From Marchantia polymorpha subsp. ruderalis (taxonomy: Eukaryota; Streptophyta; Marchantiopsida; Marchantiales; Marchantiaceae), in assembly GCA_037833965.1 (NCBI GenBank), contig AP031355.1, positions 27,925,501-27,989,500 of the forward strand: a stretch of DNA of 64,000 nt, in the 5' to 3' direction. Positions within the stretch are counted from its first letter, which is position 1. Every line of letters begins with the position of its first letter. This document shows, piece after piece, positions 22,797 to 31,772 of the stretch. Below the pieces are notes generated by a model. It was given only the letters and a program-made list of their open reading frames with translations. It ran no database searches and was not told the origin of the DNA. The position numbers and the translations under genes are program-made.

Positions 22797-25700
22797 ATGA
22801 CCTTCGACCGGGCGGCGGAGAGCGTCCCATTCTTGAATTCGCGATTCCAATCTCTTGTGCGCGCTGCGCGCATCCATCTGCTGGCTGCGGACCATTCTCG
22901 TCGTCGTCGCACAGGAGATTTCTTGTTGATTGAGGGAGAAGTGAGTGCGCGTGATTTGGAATTGAGAGCGATTAGAGTTTGCCGAGAGAGAAAGAAACGC
23001 GGACAGTGCGGAAGTAGAATGAGCGGGCGAGCGAACCCCAGGAACGCAATGACGAGACCGAGCAGATTGCGGATGGTGCCACTTCGCCTGCCGCAGAACG
23101 GGATGCGCGCTTTCGAGGAGCGCTTAATAGCAAGAAAGCTCGATTTCTTGCTATGGGGATGGAATTACATCTGCGCGAATATGGTGCGCGAGTGGCTAGA
23201 GCCACAGGGACCACCCTCGCGCGGATTGCGTCCGCATGTTGACCGGTGGACAGTCCAAGATTGGGCGCAGGCGTTGGGAAGATGTGCTGGCATGCCAGGG
23301 CATCTCCTTTTCGACAGTGAGAGCATCAAGGTGACCAAGCAAGAAGAGGCGCAATTTGTGGAGCTGTTCAAGACCGGGAGGTCAACCAAGAATGGGTACA
23401 GGACCCGTGATTACAAGGATCGATTTCGCCGGACTTTGTCCGCGGCGCTGATGCAATTACTGCAGCCGCACCGCGCCTGCTACATCACATTGTGGCAGGT
23501 CTCTTTTGTGGAGTGCGTCATCGAGGGAACTCCAATTCACTGGGCGAGCATCCTGCACAGGGTGATGCGACAGCACGCGTTTGAGGAGAAGGGGGGAACT
23601 CTAAACCATCTTTCTCCTTTCCTCATCAATTTTTATCGACAGCGGAATTGTTTGACAGCGGCGGAGCTTGAACATTTTCCGCCATTGTCCATCGACCATC
23701 CCGGGAAGTATGTGCGGGAGAACGAGGTCGATACTGACGCAGAGGAGTCCCCGACTTCTACCCCATCAAGACGGAGAGACGAAGGGAGACACACCCCTGC
23801 AGCGCGAGTGCCGCGGAAGCGGCGATGGAGGGAAGAATCCGAAGAGGAGCAGCATCAAGAACTCTCTGCTCCCATTCGACCGCGGCCGCTGTGCGAGCCA
23901 TACAGCCGGCCGAAGCAGAAGGCACGCAGACTGGTGTTGCCAGCTGACAGTGCAGACACGGCGACGATTGCGACGGAGATAGGAAGTGCGTCGCCAGAGA
24001 GGCGAGAGGAAGCGCGGACGACCGCAGGAGCGACGGGCCACGCTGCAACCTCGTCGGGAGAGAGGCCGCCTACGGGCCAAGGGCCTCCGGAGTTACCACG
24101 TGCGATGCGGACAGAGGTTCCGTTTGCGCACAGGCGAACCTCCGCGGACGGACGAGCCTCCGCGGACCGGCGAACACAAGTGGACGTGGATCTACGCTTA
24201 CGCGTGGGAAGGAGCAGTCCGCCTGTGCACAGCCGCTCGCCTGTGCACAGGTCACCTGTGCACAGAACACCTCCGCACGTGCCGCCTGTGCACAGGCAAG
24301 AATCACCCCCGTTCCAACGTAGGAAGGGGAAGGAGCCGGCGGAAGAACCGCCTACGAGACACCGGCCCTCGGGGCCAGACCCTCCGGCGCACCACGCGCC
24401 GCAATTCGCACCTTCGGCGCCAGGGCCTTCGAGCCGAGGGGACACGAGCAGAGAGCGTGCGGAGGCCGCACCATCGGCGGGAAGTACGCCGATAGATCCG
24501 CCTTCGGCGGTAGGGCCTATAGGCCAAGGAACATCGAGCGTGCGGCCCCCGGCCATGTCGCCTTCGGCGATAGATGTCCGCGGCGCTACGCCTGCGGCGG
24601 ACAAGGCGCCGGCAAATGCACCTGCGCACGGGCCGGGCACAGCCCCCACGGACCGATCGAGGGAGCAGCAGACGGAGGAGCGGAGTGACTGTCCGCGGGA
24701 CGACATCTCGATGCGCGATGCGCAATCCAACCCCGCGCAGCCACCCTCCGCTCGATCGCCTTCGGCGACGGACGACGGCGACAGAGAGAATGAGGTGGGC
24801 AATCAACCAGCGAGCGACGGGGATGCCGCTCGGATACATTCGCCTTCCGCCTTAGACATTTTGGCGACGAGCAGCGAGGCCGCAGCCGTGCCTTCGCAGG
24901 CAGCACACGTCGAGGACGTGCAGCCCCACTCGGGGCAGTCGCCAACGCAATCAATGGCGACTGAAATTCTCCACTCGGATGATGACGACGGGGGCTCCAC
25001 GGAAGAAATGTCAGGAGCAGAAGACACCGAGGAGGAGGAGGAGGAAATTGTTGGAGCGCCGGCGGCGGCGCTCTCTGAGCAGGTGATTCCGTTGCTGCGG
25101 TACTTGGATCGCAAGGTCGATAAATACGCCGACCCACTCCAGCCGGGATCTTACATCGAGTTAGTGCGCAGGAGGACTCGCACTAAAGTCCACACCAGCA
25201 AGCTATTAGCTAGAGTGGACCAGGAGTTGAGGGACTTGAAGGAGAAGCATGAGTGCTTGTGGGGACAGTACAAGCTTAATCAGAAGTTCTACAAGCACTC
25301 CGAGAAGATGAAGGATGAGAAACTGGGCGAGCTCACCAAGGAGCAGGTGAAGGTCAAGGAAGCACTCAACTCTGAGCAGGCCCAGAATCGGATTTTGTCA
25401 GAGGAGCTCGTGCGACAGACGCGGTTGTTGGAACAATGTCAGCTCGCACGGCAGGCGGATGAAGAATTAATCCGCAGTTTGCAGTCAGAGTGTGGCGAAT
25501 TGAGAGCGCAACGTGCTGAAGCCGAATCGCAATTAGTGACGATTGAAGAGGATCGCAGGAAGGAGGCGGATCGCACAAAGGTGGAGACGGCGAGGCGAGT
25601 CGCCCACTGTCTCAAGGGCTACGCCCACTGGGAAGTGAAGGCGCAGGAGAAACTCACACTGCGTGAGTTTGAATTGCGCGCAGCCGGGTTATTGTCAGGC

Positions 25701-25934
25701 GACAGTAGGAGTCGGCGGAAGGTAGCGAAGAAGCTCGAGGCCTTTCTGTCGAAGGCACAGGATACCATGTCCGCCCTCGAGGGGGAGGTGTCCGCGGCGT
25801 TGCAGCGGTTGGGACTGCGCAGTCGAGCGGAAGAGTGGCAGGGTAGAGAGTTAGTGCGCGGCAGTCGGCCGCGCAGGAGACGTAGTACAGGTTCCGCGGA
25901 GTGTAGTGTAGCGTGGTTCCGTGCAGGCGTGTAG
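22797..25934 (+). CDS. LTR-encoded protein of unknown function, 1045 codons
   Basis: The frame starts at an ATG (context GCCGACCATGACC) kept in other family 1 copies (10271, 60078) and stops 36 bases before the TATA box, so it lies wholly in U3. Residues about 85-300 form a conserved block with KLDFLLWGWNYIC (114-126), RGLRPHVDRW (142-151), LGRCAG (160-165), YKDRFRR (206-212), IHWASILHRVMRQHA (247-261) and GGTLNHLSPFLINFY (266-280). Residues about 310-715 are low-complexity, rich in Pro, Ser, Ala and Arg, with PVHR repeats from translated palindromes (about 474-500). An acidic tract (about 728-750) precedes LSEQVIPLLRYLDRK, a coiled coil (about 800-930) and a basic C-terminal block starting GYAHWEV (about 941). 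I see no polymerase, integrase, zinc-knuckle or protease motif, signal peptide or membrane segment. The HWA...HLSPFLI spacing faintly recalls the 'putative plant transposon protein' domain (PF20167); this is unproven. Confidence 0.85.
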   Translation: MTFDRAAESVPFLNSRFQSLVRAARIHLLAADHSRRRRTGDFLLIEGEVSARDLELRAIRVCRERKKRGQCGSRMSGRANPRNAMTRPSRLRMVPLRLPQNGMRAFEERLIARKLDFLLWGWNYICANMVREWLEPQGPPSRGLRPHVDRWTVQDWAQALGRCAGMPGHLLFDSESIKVTKQEEAQFVELFKTGRSTKNGYRTRDYKDRFRRTLSAALMQLLQPHRACYITLWQVSFVECVIEGTPIHWASILHRVMRQHAFEEKGGTLNHLSPFLINFYRQRNCLTAAELEHFPPLSIDHPGKYVRENEVDTDAEESPTSTPSRRRDEGRHTPAARVPRKRRWREESEEEQHQELSAPIRPRPLCEPYSRPKQKARRLVLPADSADTATIATEIGSASPERREEARTTAGATGHAATSSGERPPTGQGPPELPRAMRTEVPFAHRRTSADGRASADRRTQVDVDLRLRVGRSSPPVHSRSPVHRSPVHRTPPHVPPVHRQESPPFQRRKGKEPAEEPPTRHRPSGPDPPAHHAPQFAPSAPGPSSRGDTSRERAEAAPSAGSTPIDPPSAVGPIGQGTSSVRPPAMSPSAIDVRGATPAADKAPANAPAHGPGTAPTDRSREQQTEERSDCPRDDISMRDAQSNPAQPPSARSPSATDDGDRENEVGNQPASDGDAARIHSPSALDILATSSEAAAVPSQAAHVEDVQPHSGQSPTQSMATEILHSDDDDGGSTEEMSGAEDTEEEEEEIVGAPAAALSEQVIPLLRYLDRKVDKYADPLQPGSYIELVRRRTRTKVHTSKLLARVDQELRDLKEKHECLWGQYKLNQKFYKHSEKMKDEKLGELTKEQVKVKEALNSEQAQNRILSEELVRQTRLLEQCQLARQADEELIRSLQSECGELRAQRAEAESQLVTIEEDRRKEADRTKVETARRVAHCLKGYAHWEVKAQEKLTLREFELRAAGLLSGDSRSRRKVAKKLEAFLSKAQDTMSALEGEVSAALQRLGLRSRAEEWQGRELVRGSRPRRRRSTGSAECSVAWFRAGV
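23127..23154. repeat. 11-bp inverted repeat inside the U3 frame
   Basis: ATAGCAAGAAA and TTTCTTGCTAT face each other around the 6-base loop GCTCGA. The repeat encodes part of the conserved ARKLDFLL stretch. The shortened LTR 'Y' loses the reading frame starting just at this hairpin (near 15378). Confidence 0.88.
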
Positions 25935-25970
25935 CGTAGTGCAGTGTAGTGTTAGTTAGGATTTAGAAGG

Positions 25971-25999
25971 TATAAAATAGTTCCAGGCGTTTTGCCTGG
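25971..25999 (+). promoter_or_regulatory. LTR core promoter: TATA box and adjacent hairpin
   Basis: TATAAAATAG (25971-25980) is followed by CCAGGC-GTTTT-GCCTGG (25983-25999). The pair occurs at the same spot in all promoter-bearing LTRs: 2673, 13354, 31743 and 63239 on the plus strand, and near 5770, 15343, 18510, 21097, 43090, 47250 and 53506 on the minus strand. Many copies read CAAGGC/GCCTTG, a paired change on both arms. The transcription start is expected about 30 bases after the TATA box, near the end of the hairpin. Confidence 0.85.
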
Positions 26000-26112
26000 G
26001 GTTCTTTCCCATCAGAAGTGCAGATCAGGAACCCATTTCCTTTGCGTGTTTGTGTCCTTGAGTTCTGTCACCACGCACGAGGAGTTACAACTTAGCGTTC
26101 CGCATTTTGTAG

Positions 26113-26138
26113 CTGAAGGCCTTCGGCCGAATGTTCAG
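26113..26138 (+). promoter_or_regulatory. Conserved R-region stem-loop
   Basis: CTGAAGGCCTTCGGCCGAA followed by TGTTCAG forms a GGCC/GGCC stem with outer pairs. It lies about 110 bases after the presumed transcription start, and in every family 1, 2 and 3 LTR that retains R (family 2 has GGCT in the right arm, still pairing as G-U). It may act in the RNA leader, for example in packaging or dimer formation, but no function is shown. Confidence 0.65.
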
Positions 26139-26724
26139 AGCTAGTACATTGGTTAGAGACTTGAGTAGTTCGGATCTGCACCTGCGGGTGACTGCCGATG
26201 CTCAGAGCCAGTGACTAGTTAGATACTTGAACAGTTTCGCCCCTACACCTTCGAGTGTTTCTTTCTGATTGTACTCCTTGGGATTTTTCCCCTGAATGCC
26301 AAAGTGAAGTTTTGCTACTTCGTGTAAGCCTTGGTTGTAAATTCAGGTTACGCTGCAGCAGGTGCCTTGAGGGTAACCCCTGTAGTATTTCTGGGAATGA
26401 CAAGTGCCTGAGAATTCAAACTCTTCAATAGACTGTTGTTGTGTTACTGGAATGTTTCACAGTGAGTCCTTCAGTGCGGACCTGTGTTCTCTGCGCGTTT
26501 TGTGAGTTGAGAGTGTTGTTCACCGCGTAGGAGTGACTTCGATCCGAAGTAGGCAGTCCAAACCGGGTTTCCTGCACTAGCAGCAAGCTAGTGGAAGTGT
26601 TGTAAAAGCCGGAGTTGGAAGTCACTGCCCGCAGCTTTGCCGAGTGTGCTCGTGAGAGACTTTCCCCCTGAAATCTTGAGTAGAGGTCCCAACGGATCTC
26701 TGGGTTGTGTTTCTGTAGTTTCAG

Positions 26725-26742
26725 GTGTGTGTGTGTGTGTGT
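26725..26742. repeat. GT microsatellite in U5
   Basis: A GT run lies at a fixed place in U5. The same site carries longer or shorter runs in other LTRs: 3428-3451, 13856-13889, 14559-14588, 17738-17755, 19620-19645, 20414-20429, 32413-32440 and 52816-52840. Confidence 0.9.
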
Positions 26743-26962
26743 TACGCTGCACTGTGCGACCTCCGAGTGCGCTCCGAGTGGACACTTGCAGTATTTCTGG
26801 GAGTGACAGTCGCCTGAGAATTCAAACTCCTCAATAGTCTGTTAAAACGTGACACTTTGTACCCTGTGTGTTCCTCTGTCCCTGTGGGTTCGACCTTTCT
26901 ACCACTATATTGCAGTTTTAGCCTTTAGTGGGTTATTACATAAGAAGCCGACAACTTCTTTT

Positions 26963-26980
26963 TGGCGCCGCTGCCGGGGA
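26963..26980 (+). promoter_or_regulatory. Primer-binding site, tRNA-Asp type
   Basis: TGGCGCCGCTGCCGGGGA is complementary to the 3' end expected of plant tRNA-Asp with one variant base, the primer site known from several plant Ty3/gypsy lineages. It starts 22 bases after the LTR end at 26940. The site marks the start of minus-strand DNA synthesis. Confidence 0.85.
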
Positions 26981-27026
26981 CAGTTGCGTCAACACCGGGG
27001 TTTTTACGAGCAGCCATGCTCGGTGA

Positions 27027-27411
27027 ATGTCGACTGGGGCTGGCGGGAGCAACCTAAGTGCTAGAGCTGTCCGCAAGTTCCGACGAGATTCAGAGAAGGC
27101 CGTGGAAGAGACACGGCGTCAAAACAAGAAAACACCAAAAAGAGTACCTAAGCCTAGTTCGGCCGACATCCTTGGGGAACCTACCCCCGACGACTCGGAA
27201 CCAAACTTGGTGCTTACAGTTCTACTAGATATTCCCTGCACGGACCCGCCTAGTGAAGTAGAACCGACCGCCCGAGAACCGTCGACAGACACACCGATGG
27301 CGGACGGACAAGCCAATGTGCGGCTACCTCAGCCGATTACTAAACATTCCTACCCGAAGTACAAAGGGAGTGGGGATGACGACGATGCAGATTCATACAT
27401 CAAGTTGTTCG
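27027..27411 (+). mobile_element. gag, N-terminal part, of the element with LTR 'U'
   Basis: The ATG at 27027 opens a frame of about 128 codons. The basic start (NLSARAVRKFRRDSEKAVEE) and the end of the piece (PITKHSYPKYKG, DDDDADSYIKLFE) match the gag at 33019. The last part is the start of a Retrotrans_gag-type domain. The piece is cut near 27411 by reversed family 2 U3 sequence, so the rest of gag and any pol are missing. It is broken by rearrangement. Confidence 0.8.
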
Positions 27412-27880
27412 AACGGTTACAACGTACGCAGCCGGCTATACGGCCTAACGGTTCGCCCTTTGCATGCGCGAATTCACGTCTCCGCACTGCGCGCATTTGC
27501 ACGCGTGAATGTTGAATTCTCCCGCCGCCGCCGTCTTCCGGACTCGAGTCCGCCGCAGGGTATACGTCGGCTATGTTGTCTTTCCCTAACCCGTCCATCA
27601 CCGGAGGCGTGTCGCCGCTGGCGTGTTCCTTATCCGTCGGCGCCTTGCTGGAGGCGCACATCCAGTCGGCGCGAATTACGCCGGCGCATATTCGTACCGC
27701 TTATTTTGTCCGTTTTGCCTCGTCCATTGCTGACGGCGCATATCCCGCCGGCGCCAGTCATACCAGCGCAAATCATGCCAGCGCATGCGTCTATCAGCGC
27801 CACGTTGGAGGCGTACATCCGGCCGACTCTCTTCCGTGAGCAGCCGCCAAAGGCGCTTCCGACTCTAAGTTGCTTTCATT
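27412..27880 (-). mobile_element. Family 2 U3 fragment, reversed
   Basis: The minus strand matches the family 2 U3 stretch upstream of the reading frame (compare 28490-28950 on the plus strand and 45985-46440 on the minus strand). It may be a continuation of the family 2 3' LTR 'V', separated from it by the LTR 'U' element and a deletion. It is cut at 27880 by the family 2 LTR at 27881. Confidence 0.75.
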
Positions 27881-28578
27881 TGTGGTAACACACTTTTTGT
27901 TTTTTTTTCAGAATTTAAACAATTTTAGAAAACTAGTACCGAAGCAGTGTTTGTAGTTAGAAAAGGGTACGTTAAATAGAGTGGATTGAGGAGATCGTCA
28001 CGAGGTCACGAAGAATCGCGTAGTCGGATGTACCAACGCCAATGTCTTCGGCGCCTTCGGCAAAAGCTCCTTTTCTGAGGCGTCTCTACTCACGCGCTTC
28101 CAGCGGTTAAGGAAGCTACGCTTCCGGCGCAGACACCTCAGGAGGAGATTTTGCTAAAGACGTCAGAAGAAGGGCCCGGACCTCTGAAGGCTTCCGACCA
28201 TGAGTGCGCCTTCGGCGATGCGCCGCTAGCGCGGAAAGGGAAACCTTCATAACGAGCGGAATACACGGTAGTTCTAGTTCGTTGAAGTTGCATTAGAAAG
28301 AGCTCGGGACGCTCGTTCTAACGAGCCCAAGAGCGTTGGAGATGGATTAGGGACGAAGAAGTTATGAGCGTCGGAAAACTCGTAGCCGGACATTCGCCGT
28401 TCGCGCTAGGGTTCACAGCCGGAAAGGACTCCCGTACGCCCTCGGCGATGCGCCTTCGGCGGAATCACGCGCTCATGGGAGGAAATCAACTCAAAGTCGG
28501 AAGCGCCTTTGGCGGCTGAGCAACGGAAGAAACACGCCGGCAGGATGTACGCCTCCGACGTGGCGCTGATGGCCGGAT

Positions 28579-28623
28579 GCGCTGGCATGATTTGCGCTGG
28601 TATGATTTGCGCCGGCGGGATAT
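28579..28623. repeat. Three 15-bp tandem units in family 2 U3
   Basis: Units begin at 28579, 28594 and 28609 and read GCGCTGGCATGATTT, GCGCTGGTATGATTT and GCGCCGGCGGGATAT. Related reversed units lie in the minus-strand family 2 copies (for example near 56700-56760). Confidence 0.8.
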
Positions 28624-31600
28624 GCGCCGTCAGCAATGGACGAGGCATAAAGGACAAAATAAGCGGTACGAATACGCGCCGGCGTAATTCGCGCCGACTG
28701 GATGTGCGCCTCCAGCAAGGCGCCGATGGATAAGGAACACGCCAGCGGCGACACGCCTCCGGTGATGGACGGGTTAGGGAAAGACAACATAGCTGACGTA
28801 TACCCTGCAGCGGACTCGAGTCCGGAAGACGGCGGCGGCGGGAGAATTCAACATTCACGCATGCGAATGCGCGCAGTGCGGAGACGTGAATTCGCGCATG
28901 CAAAGGGCAAACCGTTAGGCCGTATAGCCGGCTGCGTACGTTGTAACCAGTAAGAACGTTGGACGTTCTTGAATTCGGAGAAGAAAAGACTGCGCTCCAG
29001 TCTCATTCTCTCATTCTTGATTTTGCGAGTTCCAGCTTCCAAGATTACGCGCAAGGGCAGAGAGACCTGCAGTGAGAGGAGAGAGTGCAGAGACGAGTTG
29101 CGCAAGGATCTTGACAGACCTTGGAGAGAATTGCGAGTAGCGAACTTGAGCGTGAGCGAAGAGAGAGTGAGCAGTCAGTGCTTGAGCGGCCGACGCGCAG
29201 TGGCGATTGTGAGAGAGCGAGCGAAGGGGAGAACGTTTGTGTGTGCAGGTAACGCAATGTCGAAGGTTCCCCAGCTGCGAGTGTCTCCCCTCGGGGTGCC
29301 GCAGATCGGTCTGCGCGCGTTTCAAGATGTGCTGCTGGGGCTGAAGCTCGATTTCCTCCTGTGGGGGTGGAACTGGACATGTCCGGAGATGGTGCGCGAG
29401 TATCTGCAGGAGAGACACAAGCCCTCACGCGGATTCCGTCCACATCCAGAAAGGTGGGACATTTGTGACAGGGCGCAGGTGTTGGGCAGGTGTGCCGGCG
29501 AGGAAGGGTATCTCCTCTTTGAGGCCGATAGCGTGAAGGTGTCCCAGGAGGAAGAAATCTCCTACAATGAGCTCTTCAAAGTTGCCAGGCATCCCAAGAA
29601 CGGTTTCCGGACACGGGATTACAAAGATCGATTGCGGAGAAATGTCGCGACTGCATTGCTGCAGATATTACAGCCGACCAAGACCGCTTACATGCATGGT
29701 TGGCAGGTAGGATTTGTGGAGCTAGTGTTGTCAGGAGCTCCAGTGCATTGGGCACGGCTCCTGTGGAAGGTGACGCGCCAACATGCGCAAGAAGAGAGAG
29801 GAGGAACCCTCAATCATCTTTCGCCTTACCTGATTGTGTTTTATCGGGCGATGGGATGTTTGACAAATTCAGAGCGGACACGGTTTCCGCTGCTGACACG
29901 GAGCTTTCCAGGTAGATACTCAGAAGGAGCGGCGGAAGTGGAATGAGAGACCTGAGGACAGGCAGCCGGAAGTGCCAGCTGCGCCGACTCGTGGTCGGCC
30001 CACCCACGAGCCTCACAGTCGACCAAAACAGAGGGCACGCAAACTGCCAACTAGTACTGAGGAGACCGGGCGTACTCCGGTCCGGCGGAATCCCACGCAG
30101 GAGGAGATAATCGCGCAGATTCTAGGGAAGTCGACAAATACCTCTGCGCAGAAGGCACCAATGCCTTCGGAAGGAGATGGACGGACTGACAGTCGGCCAA
30201 CTACGAGTCGGGCGACTGAAGGTCGACAAGCGGAAGGAAGGCCAACCGAGCGGCGCGTTGAACCGGACAGCAGGCCAGAAGCAGAAGAGAGTTTGGCTGA
30301 CGAGCCAACAACCCTCAGAGGGTCGTCTTCGGCGGAAGGCACTTCTGGGAAAACGCCACCAGCAAGCAGGCCAAGTGGAGTGAAGACGCGCAGGGTGTAT
30401 CCGACTCCCAGTCGGACAACTGCTAGTCGGCCGACTGCGAGTCGGTCAACAGAGAGTCGTCCGGTTTTGCCGACTGCGAGACGGACAGGGCCGGCGACCA
30501 GTGTGCGAACGCCTTCGGCGGACGCACCTTCAGCGAAGACACCTTCCGCGCAGATTGCGCAAGAAGGGCAGGCAGCAGAAACGGGCGGTGCAAGGGTGAC
30601 AGAAGTCACTACGGCGTCGACCCCTTCGGAAACCGAAGATCGAGCCGGAACAAGGGCTCAAGCAGTGGGATCCCCCACTGCCCTGGATATTTTAGCAGGC
30701 AGTGGAGCGGCAGTCGCAGCGGAAGCTGCTGCGCGCCACAGTTCTAGGGAGTCGCCAAGGGATTCGGTGGCGACTGAAATCCTCGAAACGGAGGATGAGA
30801 CGAGCTCGGAAGAGCACGAAGCGGATTCTGTGCAGAAAACGCCAACAGGGGTGTTGTGCGAGCAGATAGTCCCACTCCTGCGATATCTGGATCGCAAGAC
30901 ATCCAAGTACTCGGGTATTGGAAAACCGCAGTCTTATGTGGAGACTATCAAGCGAAGGACGAGGAGCAAGGTGGCCACTTGGGCCTCTAGGTGCCAAGTA
31001 TATCTGGATAGGAACACCGCCCTCCGACAACACCTGGCGGTCACACAGAAGCTATACCAAGCCTTGCAGCAGTAGAGGGAGGATGCGGCGACGAAAAGCC
31101 AGACGGAGGCCGAGCTAATGCGGGTAAAGATCGAGTCGGAATAGCAGGAAGAGCGGAGACAAAATCGCATCCTAGCAGCAGAGCTTGCGCGCCAGACGCG
31201 CACCTTAGAAGAAAAGCAAAGAGCCCGCAAGGAGGATGAGGAGTTGTTGCGCAACTTGCAATCCGAGTGCTCGGATTTGAGGGCGCAGCGTGCGGAAGCG
31301 GAAATGCAGCTAGCAGAGGTGGAAGGCAGCTGCCGGGCGCGAGAAGAGTTGGCGACGCGGTTGACTCACTGTCTAAAAGGATACGCCCATTGGGAGGTGG
31401 CAGCTCAAGAGAGGATCACACTCAGGGAGTTCGAGCTTCGGGCGGCGGCATTGACGGAGGGTGACAGTCGGAGTCAGCGGCGAGTAGCGAGGAAATTAGA
31501 AACCTTCTTGTCGGGTGCGCGCGACACTATGGCGCACTTAGAGTCGGAAGTCACTGCAGTCCTCCGACGCCTGGGGTTGCGCAGCCGGTCGGAAGACTGG

Positions 31601-31742
31601 CAAGGTAGAGACAGCGAGCGGAGCAGTCCGGCGTGCAGGAGGCGCAGCACCGGATCCGCCGAGTGCAGTAGTATAGTTTGGTTTCGCGCAGATGTTGCGA
31701 GTAGTAGATAGCATAGCGTAGTGTTAGTTAGGACCTTTGAGG

Positions 31743-31772
31743 GTATAAAGTAGTTCAAGGCGTTTTGCCTTG
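31743..31772 (+). promoter_or_regulatory. Family 2 LTR core promoter
   Basis: TATAAAG is followed by CAAGGC-GTTTT-GCCTTG, the family 2 form of the promoter hairpin. The U3 frame ends about 30 bases upstream. Confidence 0.82.

Larger units (their letters stand above)
21554..26940 (+). mobile_element. Complete family 1 5' LTR ('U') with uninterrupted U3 frame
   Basis: A 5387-bp LTR from TGTGGTACCCCAC to GTGGGTTATTACA. U3 takes about 4.4 kb: an AT-rich start, a palindrome-rich stretch (about 22000-22620), and the 1045-codon frame (22797-25934). Then come the TATA box (25971), the TATA-side hairpin (25983-25999), the R stem-loop (26113-26138), the GT tract (26725-26742) and U5. A tRNA-Asp-type primer-binding site lies 22 bases after the end, followed by gag, so this is a 5' LTR. 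It sits inside the family 2 LTR piece ending at 21553. It looks whole. Confidence 0.93.

Noticed and set aside
23855-24802. Long minus-strand frames opposite the U3 frame (also 54644-55435 and 48269-49228 on the plus strand opposite minus-strand copies)
   Set aside because: GC-rich, low-complexity and palindrome-rich sequence leaves several frames open. These frames lie opposite the better-supported frame, have repetitive composition and no conserved block.
26113-26138. Rho-independent terminator
   Set aside because: It is a GC stem without a T run, placed in the leader of a eukaryotic LTR. A bacterial terminator makes no sense here.
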